From assembly GCF_003014735.1 (NCBI RefSeq), contig NZ_PYAX01000005.1, forward strand, positions 186,001 to 250,000: 64,000 nucleotides of DNA, read 5' to 3'. The number at the start of each line of letters is the position of its first letter. The stretch's first letter is position 1. Below, in pieces: positions 1 to 8,434 of the stretch. Source of the stretch: Saccharothrix carnea (GTDB lineage Bacteria; Actinomycetota; Actinomycetes; Mycobacteriales; Pseudonocardiaceae). The translations under genes were made by a program, and so were the position numbers. Below the pieces are notes generated by a model. The model worked only from the letters and a program-made list of their open reading frames with translations. It made no database searches and had not been told where the DNA came from.

Positions 1-956
1 GTACCCATGGACCTGCCGAAGCCGTCTTGCAGTCGTTGGCCGAGCATGCCGTCCTTGCTCCACAGCTTGACCAGCGGCGACTTGTCCCCGCCCGCCTTGA
101 GGGCGTCGGCGGCGAGGCTGCCGGCGTGCTTGTTGGCCATGGAGCGCTGGAACGCCGTCTTGACGTTCCCGGCCCGCTTGGCCAGGTTGCGCAGGAAGTC
201 CAGGATCTTGGTCAGGAACTGCTTCAACCTGGCCACGATCCGGGCCACCCGGCTGCCGGTGGTGGCCACCCGGACGCTGGTCGCGGCGCCCGCGGCGGCG
301 GTGGAGGCGCCGAAGCTCGGCACAGCCGCCGCCAGCGCGGGGATCCAGATCATGATCAGCCAGGTGATCAGCTCGGTGAGGATCGCCTTGATGAAGTCCT
401 CGATGATCGTCATGATCATGCTCGAGGTCTGGAGCATCTGCGCCAGCTCACCGGCCTGACCGGCGACGCCGTCGATGCCGTTGGCGAACTCGCCCAGCTT
501 CGTGCTGGCCGCCTCCGACGCGGAACCGCCCCAGCTGGTCACCGAGTTCGCCAGGTCGGTGTCGAACTGGTCGCGCAGCTTGGCCACGCCCTCGCCGATG
601 GCGTTGAAGTTCTCCGCCGCCTGCGCCAGCGCGGGCCCGTCGCCGCTGACGAAGTGGATCGCGTCCTCCAGCGGCTGCACCACGCTGATCAGGAAGTTCA
701 GGCCCTGACCAACCAACCAGCCGAGCGGGTCGGTGGCGATGCCCAGCGCGGAGGTGCCGAGCGATCCGATCAACGCCGAGCCCTCGGAGACCAGGCCGGT
801 GACCTCGGCGCCGCCCTTCTCCTCGGCCTTGCCCCACGCTTCCTTGGTCTTGAGGTAGTTGCCGTAGAAGGGGGCGGCTTCCGCCATCTTCTGGCTGGTG
901 TCCTTCTCGCCGACGGTGATCTCGACACCGCCGGCCTCGGTCTTCACTTCGGCCAT
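1..956 (-). CDS. Long WXG100-like type VII secretion substrate (partial, 3' end outside window)
   Basis: The frame opens with ATG at 954-956 and stays open to the window edge, giving about 317 residues without a stop. It begins MAEVKTEAGGVEITVG and carries a SWGGSAS motif like the W-x-G turn of WXG100 proteins, inside an Ala-rich helical stretch. A hydrophobic segment (LITWLIMIWIPALAAAVPS) follows, then a Lys/Arg-rich C-terminal part. This N-terminal WXG100-like plus long C-terminal layout is typical of exported type VII substrates, some of which are toxins. The end that would show a toxin domain lies outside the window. It sits 18 bp downstream of an EspC-like gene and is probably co-transcribed with it. 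Confidence 0.75.
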   Translation of the reverse strand, partial: MAEVKTEAGGVEITVGEKDTSQKMAEAAPFYGNYLKTKEAWGKAEEKGGAEVTGLVSEGSALIGSLGTSALGIATDPLGWLVGQGLNFLISVVQPLEDAIHFVSGDGPALAQAAENFNAIGEGVAKLRDQFDTDLANSVTSWGGSASEAASTKLGEFANGIDGVAGQAGELAQMLQTSSMIMTIIEDFIKAILTELITWLIMIWIPALAAAVPSFGASTAAAGAATSVRVATTGSRVARIVARLKQFLTKILDFLRNLAKRAGNVKTAFQRSMANKHAGSLAADALKAGGDKSPLVKLWSKDGMLGQRLQDGFGRSMG

Positions 957-974
957 TCCTTTGGTTCCCCGCCC

Positions 975-1298
975 CTACTTGCCGTCGAGCTGGACGTGCA
1001 GGCCGTTCAGCAGCTGCTTCACGGCTTCTTCCTGGGCGGCGTACTCCTGCGCCGCGCCGTTGAACTTGTCCGCGCCCGACTGCAAGCCGTCCTGAAGTGC
1101 CTGGAACACGTCGTTGAGGTCGTTGAGCATCTGCGTGTACTGGCCTTTGACGAACAGGCCGACCACGCCCCACGACTTCTCGCCCACGTCCGCCTTGGCC
1201 ACCAGGCCCGCGATCTCGGCGGCGGTCCCGCGGTGGCCGTCGAGCTTGCCCGCGAAGGCCCGCAGTTCCCCGGGGTTGACGTCGAATCCGCCGCTCAT
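975..1298 (-). CDS. EspC-like type VII secretion target, 107 aa
   Basis: A small, mostly helical protein (MSGGFDVNPGELRAFAGKLD...) with no signal peptide. Its length and heptad-like helices match the ESX-1 secretion-associated/EspC-like family of actinobacteria, whose members pair as helical hairpins and are exported or assist export. It starts with ATG 7 bp after the YbaB-like gene and is followed 18 bp later by the long WXG100-like gene, so all three probably form one transcript. No canonical WXG motif is seen, only SWG near residue 42. The family call rests on pattern and context rather than a database match. Confidence 0.75.
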   Translation of the reverse strand: MSGGFDVNPGELRAFAGKLDGHRGTAAEIAGLVAKADVGEKSWGVVGLFVKGQYTQMLNDLNDVFQALQDGLQSGADKFNGAAQEYAAQEEAVKQLLNGLHVQLDGK

Positions 1299-1305
1299 CG
1301 GGCGC

Positions 1306-1989
1306 TCACCGGTCCTCGTCGTCGAAAAGGTTCAGGAAACGGCCGTCTGCCTGCGCGGGGCCGGAGCGCGGAGGCGGGGTCGGCTGGTCGTCGTCGCGCA
1401 GGAACCGGCGCTGGGAGAAGTCGTCCGGCTCCTCCGGCGGCGCGGGGCGGCGTGGCGGGGCCGGCCGGGCGGGCGGGGCCGGTGGCATCCGGTTCGGGAC
1501 CGGGCCGGACGCGGGTGGGCCGGTGTAGGGCGGGGCCGGTGGCGGCGGGGCCTGCGGTGGTGGCGGGGCCTGCGGTGGTGGCGGCTGTTCGACCATGGCG
1601 CGCATGTCCTGCGGCGAGACGCCGAACAGCTGGGCCTGGGTCTCCAGCACCTGGTCGGTGAGGTTCATGTCGTCACCGAGGGCGTTCTCCACGATGCCGG
1701 CCTGGCGTCGGGCGGCCTCGGCGACGGCCTGCCTCAGCGTCGCCATGATCGCGCCGGCCAGCGCGTGCGGCGGCCGGCGCATCGCCGGGTCGCCCAGCCG
1801 GATGTCCTTGATCGCGCCGGACGGGCCCGCCACGACCGTCACCGCGCGGTCGGGCGAGGTCACGACCACCTCGAGCGCGGCCAGTTCCTCCTGCATCCGG
1901 TCGATGCCCGCGACCTGCTGGTCGACCCGGTGCAGCTTGGACTGGAACTGTTCGAACTGCGCGACGAGCTGGTCGAACTCGGCCGACAC
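1306..1989 (-). CDS. YbaB/EbfC-family nucleoid-associated-like protein with Pro-rich tail
   Basis: 227 residues. The first ~120 residues resemble YbaB/EbfC DNA-binding proteins: an N-terminal amphipathic helix, then a VTVVAGPSGAIKDIRL strand segment and a long helix. The C-terminal ~90 residues are Pro-rich and disordered (PPPPQAPPPPQAPPPP), ending in an acidic FDDEDR tip. The GTG start is preceded by GGGAGGT at a good distance. In actinobacteria such YbaB-like genes often head small clusters of EspC/WXG100-type proteins, as here. The role of this copy in secretion-cluster regulation or chaperoning is an inference. Confidence 0.8.
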   Translation of the reverse strand: MSAEFDQLVAQFEQFQSKLHRVDQQVAGIDRMQEELAALEVVVTSPDRAVTVVAGPSGAIKDIRLGDPAMRRPPHALAGAIMATLRQAVAEAARRQAGIVENALGDDMNLTDQVLETQAQLFGVSPQDMRAMVEQPPPPQAPPPPQAPPPPAPPYTGPPASGPVPNRMPPAPPARPAPPRRPAPPEEPDDFSQRRFLRDDDQPTPPPRSGPAQADGRFLNLFDDEDR

Positions 1990-2146
1990 GTCAAGACCTC
2001 CCGGGGGCTGCTGGGGCTTCGAGCGGGCCCCATGGTGGCAAGGGGGTGGCGCGCTTCGTGCCCGAACGAGCGAAAAGAGTGGACGTTCACGCTCCCGGAC
2101 GTTCGGCGGGTTCCTCGACCAAGCGGTGGTTGGGCAGCATCAGCGG

Positions 2147-3403
2147 GTGACCAGACGACTCCACGCAGTGATCAGCCTCACACTCGGTCTGTCCCTCCTC
2201 TCCCTCCCCGGCGTCGCGCACGCGCAGCCCGCGCCGTGCTTCGACCCGAACGCACCCGTCACCGTCGAAGAGCAGCGGTTGGGCGACCGGCTCACGCCGA
2301 CCGGACCGGAGGTCGGGCCCGAGCTGGCCCGGCTGGGTGGGTTCGACGACGACGTCACCCGGTTCACCACCCGCCTGTGCGAGCCGATCTCCCACGCCCA
2401 GGCGATGTACCACGTGGCCGCCGGCGGGACGGAGCTGTGGCGGGCGGCGGTGCGGCGGGCGCAGTCGCCCCAGGCTTGGGACCCCTACGACGACCGACCG
2501 CTGTACTGGGCCCGGCTGCTCGCGACGAAGGCGCTGCGGCAGTGGCAGCCGCGGGGGTGGCAGCTCGACGCGGCCGCGCGGGCGAGGCTGGTCGACGCGT
2601 TCGACCGCACGTCGCGGGGCGTGGAGCAGGTGCGGTTCGGTGACGGTGTCCGGCGGATCGCGGTGACCGGGTTCGACCCGTTCCAGCTCGGCGGCACGTC
2701 CGTGCGGCGCAGCAACCCCTCGGGCGCGGCGGCGCTGCGGCTGGACGGCAAGGTGATCACCACGCCGTCCGGTCCGGTGGTGGTGGAGGCCGCCGTGCTG
2801 CCGGTGCTGTGGGGCGCGTTCGACCAGGGGATCGTGGAGCGGTTCCACGGCGCGGCGCTCGGCGCCCGGGCGGACGCGCTGGTCACGGTCAGCCAGGGTC
2901 GGCCGGGGCAGTTCGACGTCGAGCGGTGGGCCGGCCGGTGGCGCGGCGGTGGCGCGGACAACAACGACGTGCCGGTGACCGGTGTCGTGCCGGACGCGGT
3001 CGGGTGGCCCCAGCCCGCGCACGAGTTCATCGAGACGACGTTGCCGCACCAGCGCATGGTCGACGCCGGGACCACGCCGTTCCCCGTGCGCTACAACCGC
3101 GAGTTCTGCGAGTGGGTCCCCGGCACCGTCCCCGGCACCGGTCCGATGAGCTGCCGCACGGACGAGCCGACGCCGGGCGCCGCGGCGGCCGGTGGCAGCG
3201 GTGGCGACTACCTGTCCAACGAGTCGATGTACCGGGCGAACCGGCTGCGCCTCGGCCTGTCCGCCACCACGACCGCGGGCGGTCACCTGCACACGCCCGT
3301 GCTCGGCCAGCCCGCCGACCCGACCGCGCTGACCGACGCGGCGTTCGAGCGGGACCGCCGGGCGATCGCCGACCAGGTGCTCGCGCTGGTGTCGGTAATC
3401 TGA
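2147..3403 (+). CDS. Secreted pyroglutamyl peptidase I-like protein (C15 fold), catalytic Cys replaced by Ser
   Basis: 418 residues starting at GTG 2147, which puts a clean Sec signal peptide at the N-terminus (VISLTLGLSLLSLPGVAHA). The C15 signature VTGFDPFQLGGTSVRRSNPSG and the Glu-containing VSQGRPGQFDVERWA stretch are present. The family's nucleophile motif (YLCN-type) reads DYLSN here, with Ser357 (codon 3215-3217) in place of Cys; a likely catalytic His follows in GGHLHTP. The ~180-residue N-terminal extension is unlike cytoplasmic Pcp enzymes. It is divergent from the YbaB cluster and 5 bp upstream of a lipoprotein gene. It may be an inactive homologue or a Ser-nucleophile variant. Confidence 0.8.
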   Translation: MTRRLHAVISLTLGLSLLSLPGVAHAQPAPCFDPNAPVTVEEQRLGDRLTPTGPEVGPELARLGGFDDDVTRFTTRLCEPISHAQAMYHVAAGGTELWRAAVRRAQSPQAWDPYDDRPLYWARLLATKALRQWQPRGWQLDAAARARLVDAFDRTSRGVEQVRFGDGVRRIAVTGFDPFQLGGTSVRRSNPSGAAALRLDGKVITTPSGPVVVEAAVLPVLWGAFDQGIVERFHGAALGARADALVTVSQGRPGQFDVERWAGRWRGGGADNNDVPVTGVVPDAVGWPQPAHEFIETTLPHQRMVDAGTTPFPVRYNREFCEWVPGTVPGTGPMSCRTDEPTPGAAAAGGSGGDYLSNESMYRANRLRLGLSATTTAGGHLHTPVLGQPADPTALTDAAFERDRRAIADQVLALVSVI

Positions 3404-3408
3404 CCCGT

Positions 3409-4239
3409 GTGAGGGGCCGGCGGGCGGTGGTCGTGGCACTGGCCGCGCTGTCGCTCGCCGCCTGCACGGCCCGGGTCGAGGGCGTGCCGGACGCGGAGGT
3501 CGTCCGCCCCTCCCTCACGCCGACCGCCGACCAGCTGCCCAAGGCCGGTCAGTGCACCGACACCGGCCTGGAGGTGCTCGACTGCAAAACCGGGCACGAG
3601 GCCGAGGTGACCGAGGTCGGCGAGCTGGACGGCCTGGGCGGCGAGTACCCGGGCGACCGGGACCTGCGCCGTGCCGCGCTGCCCGCGTGCCGTGCCGCGC
3701 TCACCGCGTACCTGGGCAGCGCCGACCACGACGCCACCCGGCTGCGGGCCCACGCGTTCTGGCCGAGCCGTGACGGCTGGGCGAAGGGCGACCGCTGGCG
3801 CGTGTGCACGGTGGTGGAGCTGAAGCCGGACGGCACCAGGGTGCGGCGCGAGACCAGCGCCAAGGACCTGCTCAAGGCGGCCGGGTTCGGCACGGTGCAG
3901 CTGTGCGCGACGACGTCACCGGGCGAGGCCAAGGACCCCGGGATCACCACCTGCGACCAGCCGCACAAGGCCGAAGCCGTGCCGGGGGTGCTCGCGCTGG
4001 GTAGCCCACAGGACCCGGCGCCGTCGCTGGAGCAGGTGAACGCCAAGGCGGCCGAGCACTGTGCGCGGGCCGTCACGAACTACGTCGGCGCGCCGCGCGA
4101 GGACGTCTTCGCGTCCTGGCGCGCGTTCGGCAGCCAGGCGTGGTCCGAGGGCTACACGTCGGCGATCTGCTACGCCGAGGCGACGCGACCGTTCAGCGGC
4201 CGGCTGTGGGGCCTGGGGCGCAACCCGCTGCCCGCCTGA
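3409..4239 (+). CDS. Septum-formation-like lipoprotein, 276 aa
   Basis: The GTG start gives a short signal peptide ending in a lipobox (ALSLAAC, Cys about residue 20), so the product is probably anchored to the outer face of the membrane. The mature part has two similar halves with paired cysteines, each resembling the ~110-residue septum-formation domain found in actinobacterial lipoproteins (GQCTDTGLEVLDCKTGHEAEV in the first half, ITTCDQPHKAEAV in the second). It follows the pyroglutamyl-peptidase-like gene by 5 bp and is likely co-transcribed. The biochemical function of the domain is not established. Confidence 0.75.
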   Translation: MRGRRAVVVALAALSLAACTARVEGVPDAEVVRPSLTPTADQLPKAGQCTDTGLEVLDCKTGHEAEVTEVGELDGLGGEYPGDRDLRRAALPACRAALTAYLGSADHDATRLRAHAFWPSRDGWAKGDRWRVCTVVELKPDGTRVRRETSAKDLLKAAGFGTVQLCATTSPGEAKDPGITTCDQPHKAEAVPGVLALGSPQDPAPSLEQVNAKAAEHCARAVTNYVGAPREDVFASWRAFGSQAWSEGYTSAICYAEATRPFSGRLWGLGRNPLPA

Positions 4240-4269
4240 GGACAACCGACCCACAGGCTGTGCACAGCT

Positions 4270-4290
4270 CTGTCCACAACCTGTGGACAA
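4270..4290. promoter_or_regulatory. Two head-to-head DnaA-box-like sites
   Basis: CTGTCCACA (4270-4278, plus) and TGTGGACAA (4282-4290, an exact TTGTCCACA on the minus strand) face each other across 3 bp. They lie between the lipoprotein stop and the convergent membrane-protein gene. TTGTCCACA is the usual actinobacterial DnaA box. Confidence 0.45.
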
Positions 4291-4758
4291 CTACGCCCGG
4301 CGCCACGCCAGCAACAGCAGCAACACGCCCACCACGACCGGGATGCCGCTCTCGAACATCGTCCTGAGCACGGGCAAGAAGGGGAAAGCCTCCAGTTCGT
4401 ACAGCACCGAACCGGACAGGGCGGCGAGTCCGATGGTCAGCGGCGCGGCTGGGGACAGCTTCCCCACGCACACCATGCCCACCACGAATCCCACGACCGC
4501 CAGGGCCACCAGACCCTCGACCCGCGCGCCGTCCGCGAGGAGGTCGAGGGCGAAGGCCGTCACGAATACGGCCGCCGCCGCGCCGACCGCCCCGAGCAGG
4601 ACGCCGGCCACGTGCCACCACGGTGATACCCGTCTTCGGACGGGCTCAACCACCTCACCCGTCGGGAGGTACCGCACGGTCCCGGTACCCGATCCGGCCT
4701 GCACCTCACGCACGGGGTCGTAGTGCAGGCCACCGAGGAAATCGTCTCGCTGCGCCAT
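4291..4758 (-). CDS. Small membrane protein of unknown function, 155 aa
   Basis: A ~45-residue hydrophilic N-terminus with a GLHYDPVREVQ segment is followed by four probable transmembrane helices (about residues 48-72, 80-100, 104-122, 135-152) and a short basic tail (AWRRA). The ATG at 4756-4758 is the first start in an open frame. I do not recognise a named family. It converges on the lipoprotein gene across the DnaA-box-like pair and has no obvious operon partner. Confidence 0.7.
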   Translation of the reverse strand: MAQRDDFLGGLHYDPVREVQAGSGTGTVRYLPTGEVVEPVRRRVSPWWHVAGVLLGAVGAAAAVFVTAFALDLLADGARVEGLVALAVVGFVVGMVCVGKLSPAAPLTIGLAALSGSVLYELEAFPFLPVLRTMFESGIPVVVGVLLLLLAWRRA

Positions 4759-4800
4759 CTCTCATTGGTACATCCGGCGCAGTCGGAGAGCGCAGACAGC

Positions 4801-4843
4801 AACCAAAAAGAGACCCGGTGGACGCCGTTGGCCACCGGGTCTC
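4801..4843 (-). terminator. Rho-independent terminator of pckG
   Basis: Perfect 12-bp inverted repeat GAGACCCGGTGG (4810-4821) / CCACCGGGTCTC (4832-4843) with a 10-nt loop. Read on the minus strand the hairpin is followed by CTTTTTGG, placing a U-run about 30 bp downstream of the pckG stop. Confidence 0.85.
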
Positions 4844-4874
4844 ACGCCGAGAACGTCTCGGGGAGGATGAAGGC

Positions 4875-6686
4875 TCAGCCGAGGCGGAGCTTCAGCGCCT
4901 CCAGTTCGTCACGCAGCGAGGTCGGCACCTTCTCGCCGATCTTGGCGAACCACTCCTCGATCATCGGGATCTCGGCCCGCCACTCGTCGGCGTCGAACCC
5001 CAGCGCCGCCTCGACGTCCTCACGCGGCGCGTCCAGGCCTTCCAGGTCCAGCTCGGCCGCGGTCGGCACGTGCCCGATCGGCGTCTCCACCGCGGCGGCC
5101 TTGCCCTCGATGCGCTCGACGGCCCACTTCAGCACGCGCGAGTTCTCGCCGAACCCGGGCCACAGGAACCGCTTGTCCTCGCCCCGGCGGAACCAGTTCA
5201 CGTAGAAGATCTTCGGCAGCTTGTCCGCGTCGGCCGACTTGCCGGTGTCGATCCAGTGCTGGAAGTAGTCGCCGGCGTGGTAGCCGATGAACGGCAGCAT
5301 CGCCATCGGGTCGCGCCGCACGACACCGGTCTTGCCGACGGCGGCGGCGGTCGTCTCGCTGGACAGGGTGGCGCCCATGAACACGCCGTGCTGCCAGTCG
5401 CGCGACTCGGTGATCAGCGGGATCGTGGTGGCGCGGCGACCGCCGAAGAAGATCGCCGAGATCGGCACGCCCTTCGGGTCCTCCCACTCGGGCGCCTTGA
5501 TGTCGCACTGGGCGATCGGCGTGCAGTAGCGGGAGTTCGGGTGCGACGACAGCTCCTCGCCGCCGGGCGTCCAGTCCTGCTTCTTCCACGAGGTCAGGTG
5601 CGCGGGCGGCTCGCCCATGCCCTCCCACCACACGTCGCCGTCGTCGGTCAGCGCGACGTTGGTGAACAGCGAGTTCCCCTTCTCGATGGTGCGCATCGCG
5701 TTGGGGTTGGTGTGGTAGTCGGTGCCCGGCGCGACGCCGAAGAAGCCGTTCTCCGGGTTGACCGCGTACAGCCGGCCGTCCTCGCCGAACCGCATCCACG
5801 CGATGTCGTCACCCAGGGTCTCGACCTTCCAGCCCGGGATGGTCGGCTCCAGCATGGCGAGGTTGGTCTTGCCGCAGGCGCTGGGGAACGCCGCCGCGAT
5901 GTAGTACGCCTTCTTCTCCGGCGAGGTCAGCTTGAGGATCAGCATGTGCTCGGCCAGCCAGCCCTCGTCGCGCGCCATCACCGAGGCGATGCGCAGCGAG
6001 TAGCACTTCTTGCCCAGCAGCGCGTTGCCGCCGTAGCCGGAGCCGAACGACCAGATCATCCGCTCTTCGGGGAACTGCGTGATGTACTTCGTCTCGTTGC
6101 AGGGCCACGGGACGTCGTCCTGGCCGGGCTCCAGCGGCGCGCCGATCGAGTGCAGCGCCTGGACGAAGTCGGCGTCGTCGCCGAATCGCGCCAACGCCTT
6201 CGTGCCCATGCGGGTCATGATGTGCATCGAGACGACGACGTACTCGGAGTCCGTGATCTCCACGCCCAGCATCGGCTTCTCGGCGTCGAGCGGGCCCATG
6301 CAGAAGGGGATCACGTACATCGTCCGACCGCGCATGCACCCGCGGTACAGCTCGGTCATGGTCGCCTTCATCTCGGCGGGGTCCATCCAGTTGTTCGTGG
6401 GTCCCGCGTCCCGCGGGTCCACCGAACAGATGAAGGTGCGCTCCTCGACCCGCGCCACATCGGTGGGATCCGACGCCGCCCAGAACGAGTTGGGTTTCTT
6501 CTTCAGCGGAACGAAGGTGCCCGCGTCCACGAGTTTGGCGGTGAGCCGGTTCCACTCGTCCTGGGAGCCGTCGGCCCACACCACTTCATCGGGGCAGGTC
6601 AGCTCGGCGACCTCGCGGACCCAGGACAGCAGGCGCGCGTGGGTGGTCGGTGCGTGGTCGAGACCGGGAATGGTCACTGCCGTCAT
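4875..6686 (-). CDS. pckG: Phosphoenolpyruvate carboxykinase (GTP)
   Basis: 603 residues, full length for the GTP-dependent class. The enzyme interconverts oxaloacetate + GTP and phosphoenolpyruvate + CO2 + GDP, the entry to gluconeogenesis. Visible marks include the P-loop with the reactive cysteine ([12 protein letters not shown]), the metal-binding segment [10 protein letters not shown], and the N-terminal substrate-binding region around [19 protein letters not shown] 6686 was chosen because AGGAG lies 10 nt upstream; an upstream in-frame start at 6719 lacks this. It is monocistronic: a strong terminator follows, and the long upstream gap holds several palindromes. Confidence 0.97.
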   Translation of the reverse strand: MTAVTIPGLDHAPTTHARLLSWVREVAELTCPDEVVWADGSQDEWNRLTAKLVDAGTFVPLKKKPNSFWAASDPTDVARVEERTFICSVDPRDAGPTNNWMDPAEMKATMTELYRGCMRGRTMYVIPFCMGPLDAEKPMLGVEITDSEYVVVSMHIMTRMGTKALARFGDDADFVQALHSIGAPLEPGQDDVPWPCNETKYITQFPEERMIWSFGSGYGGNALLGKKCYSLRIASVMARDEGWLAEHMLILKLTSPEKKAYYIAAAFPSACGKTNLAMLEPTIPGWKVETLGDDIAWMRFGEDGRLYAVNPENGFFGVAPGTDYHTNPNAMRTIEKGNSLFTNVALTDDGDVWWEGMGEPPAHLTSWKKQDWTPGGEELSSHPNSRYCTPIAQCDIKAPEWEDPKGVPISAIFFGGRRATTIPLITESRDWQHGVFMGATLSSETTAAAVGKTGVVRRDPMAMLPFIGYHAGDYFQHWIDTGKSADADKLPKIFYVNWFRRGEDKRFLWPGFGENSRVLKWAVERIEGKAAAVETPIGHVPTAAELDLEGLDAPREDVEAALGFDADEWRAEIPMIEEWFAKIGEKVPTSLRDELEALKLRLG

Positions 6687-7111
6687 CTCGTCTCGTCTCC
6701 TAGCTGAGCGCCAGCCCACGGCGGACCCCGTTGTCCTGGTGGGACGTCCTCTCGGAATGGCTCCGCCCGCCCGGTGGAGGGCGTGCCGTTTAAGGGATAG
6801 ACGGAGGTTAGCCGGGTTAATCCCGGGTAACGCACATCTGACCTGTCGGCTGGCTCACAAAACCGATTCTGGAATCGATTCAGCACCCGATCACCGCAAA
6901 TCGGGCTGTGACCTGGGCTTTAGTCACCGGAATGCAAGGGCCGCCGGTGCGTCGATCGCCACACGTTCAGGTGTATGAACGGTAACTGCGTGAGAGCGCT
7001 CTCATGGAGCGGCGCAAAAATTGCTGCATCGAAATGCCCGGATTTCTCGACCGTTCCAGAAAGGGCGGTGCGCACACGTTCGGCACTGATTCCGCTTGCG
7101 CCCCAACGGAT
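6687..7111. promoter_or_regulatory. 425-bp non-coding region upstream of pckG with several palindromes
   Basis: No convincing gene is seen. The stretch contains three palindromic elements: 10-bp arms with one mismatch (GTTAGCCGGG / CCCGGGTAAC, 6807-6831), CGATTC-TG-GAATCG (6864-6877) and TGAGAGCGCTCTCA (6991-7004). The first two lie 120-190 bp before the pckG start, where repressor or activator sites would be expected. The third is nearer the 3' end of the GNAT gene. Confidence 0.55.
6991..7004. promoter_or_regulatory. Perfect 14-bp palindrome, LacI-family operator type
   Basis: TGAGAGCGCTCTCA is a perfect palindrome with the central CG step typical of LacI/GalR operators (compare TGGGAGCGCTCCCA sites in actinobacterial sugar regulons). 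No LacI-type gene lies in the window, so the cognate regulator would be elsewhere. Confidence 0.5.
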
Positions 7112-7591
7112 TCACGAACCGGTCACGTCGAGGCGCCGGTAGTACTGGACCTGGGTGAACGGGGTGAAGCCCGCGCGCTCGTAGGTGCGGCGGGCGGGGG
7201 CGTGGCCGGGGTCGCCGCCGGTGCCGACGACGGCCAGGGTGACGCCCGCTTCGCGCAGGCGGTCGACCGCGAAGTCGGTGAGGGCGGAGCCGATGCCCTG
7301 CCGCTGGTGCGCGGGGTCGACCGCCAGCATGTAGATCTCGCCGTCCGCCACCCGGACCGCGACGAAACCCACGGCGCGGCCGTGCCGGTCGGTCACCCAC
7401 ACGGCGGTCGCGTCGTCCCGGCAGACGTCCTCGACGGCTCGGGCCTGGGTCGACCGCCAGTCCGGGAACAGCGCTTCGTAGATCGGCCCGCCCAGCACGG
7501 CGCGGAACGAGTCGAACACCGGAGCCCACGCGCGCAGCGAGAACTCCACGACGGCGGCGATGTCGTCGGTCGTCAACGGGCGGATGACCAT
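7112..7591 (-). CDS. GNAT-family N-acetyltransferase, 159 aa
   Basis: The start at ATG 7591 gives the classic GNAT beginning MVIRPLTTDDIAAVVEFS. The acetyl-CoA-binding signature is clear: IYMLAVDPAHQRQGIGSAL (Q/RxxGxG/A, motif A), then a motif B-like ARRTYERAGF near the C-terminus. Length is normal for the family. The substrate cannot be told from sequence. It lies between the acidic repeat protein and pckG on the same strand, with 69 bp to the upstream stop codon and 425 bp before pckG. Confidence 0.85.
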   Translation of the reverse strand: MVIRPLTTDDIAAVVEFSLRAWAPVFDSFRAVLGGPIYEALFPDWRSTQARAVEDVCRDDATAVWVTDRHGRAVGFVAVRVADGEIYMLAVDPAHQRQGIGSALTDFAVDRLREAGVTLAVVGTGGDPGHAPARRTYERAGFTPFTQVQYYRRLDVTGS

Positions 7592-7660
7592 GCGGCCATC
7601 ATCGCGACAGGCACACCGCTCCCGCACCCGGGTTTCGGCGGGGTCGGCCGTGCGCACGGG

Positions 7661-8335
7661 TCAGTTCGGGCTGATCCACTGACCGGTGACGGAGTCGATG
7701 CGCACCACGCCGGACACCGTGACCTTCTCCTCGGACCAGGCCTCGTCGCTGTCGGGCGTGTACTTGCCGTCCTCGCCGATGCGACCGTGCTCGACCTCGG
7801 TCCACTCGTCGTCGCCGGTGTGCCGGGACACCGTGACCTCACCGTCCTGGGTGATCTCGGTGGCCAGGTCGGCGTTGCCGTCACCGTCCGCGTCGGTGAA
7901 CAGCCAGGTGTCGCCGTCCTCGTCCTTCACCACGGCGGTGTCGGCGCGGCCGTCGCCATCGGTGTCCTCGGTGGCGGGGCCGACGTTCTGGTCGGCGCCG
8001 TCCTCCGTGTCGACCACGATGGCCTTGCCGGCGTTCGTGTTGGTCTGCTCGCCGCGGTCGTCCGAGGGCTCCACGGCGACCCACTCGCCGGAGTCCTCGT
8101 CGAACTCAGCCTGGCCGGTGAGCTCGCCGTCCGCGTCGAACGAGCTCATCAGGTCGGCCTCGCCGTCACCATCGGTGTCGCTGAACGCGAGGTGCCCGCC
8201 GTCGTCGGTCTCCACGACCGCGCTCTCCTCGACCCCGTCCTGGTCGAGGTCGTAGGTCGCCTCGGCGGTGTACTCCTCGTCGCCGACCGTGACCTTCAGC
8301 TCGCCGTCGGCCGCGCCTGTCTCGTCGATGTACAC
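7661..8335 (-). CDS. Acidic protein with DxDxDG calcium-binding-type repeats, 224 aa
   Basis: GTG 8335 was chosen because AGGAGG lies 9 nt upstream. The protein is very acidic and has no signal peptide or membrane helix. It has at least four copies of a DxDxDG-x-(A/E) loop: DLDQDGVEESAVV, DTDGDGEADLMSS, DTDGDGRADTAVV and DADGDGNADLATE. Each is followed by a strand-like segment, giving a ~35-residue repeat. Such loops are calcium-binding in EF-hand, dockerin and thrombospondin-type repeats. No enzyme motif is present. It is 99 bp downstream of the dynamin operon on the same strand and could be its last gene or an independent unit. Confidence 0.75.
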   Translation of the reverse strand: MYIDETGAADGELKVTVGDEEYTAEATYDLDQDGVEESAVVETDDGGHLAFSDTDGDGEADLMSSFDADGELTGQAEFDEDSGEWVAVEPSDDRGEQTNTNAGKAIVVDTEDGADQNVGPATEDTDGDGRADTAVVKDEDGDTWLFTDADGDGNADLATEITQDGEVTVSRHTGDDEWTEVEHGRIGEDGKYTPDSDEAWSEEKVTVSGVVRIDSVTGQWISPN

Positions 8336-8434
8336 CGTTCCCACCCTCCTGCGTCCTGTACCACTTGGACTCACGTTATGCCCGTTCGGTTCCGCGGGGG
8401 AAGTTCCGGCGCGCGAGCCCACCTGGGCAGGCGA

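Noticed and set aside
4623-6707. 694-residue plus-strand frame
   Set aside because: Antisense shadow of pckG, whose P-loop and family motifs are clear.
6683-6886. 67-residue minus-strand ORF upstream of pckG
   Set aside because: No RBS, poor codon bias and no recognisable family; the region looks regulatory.
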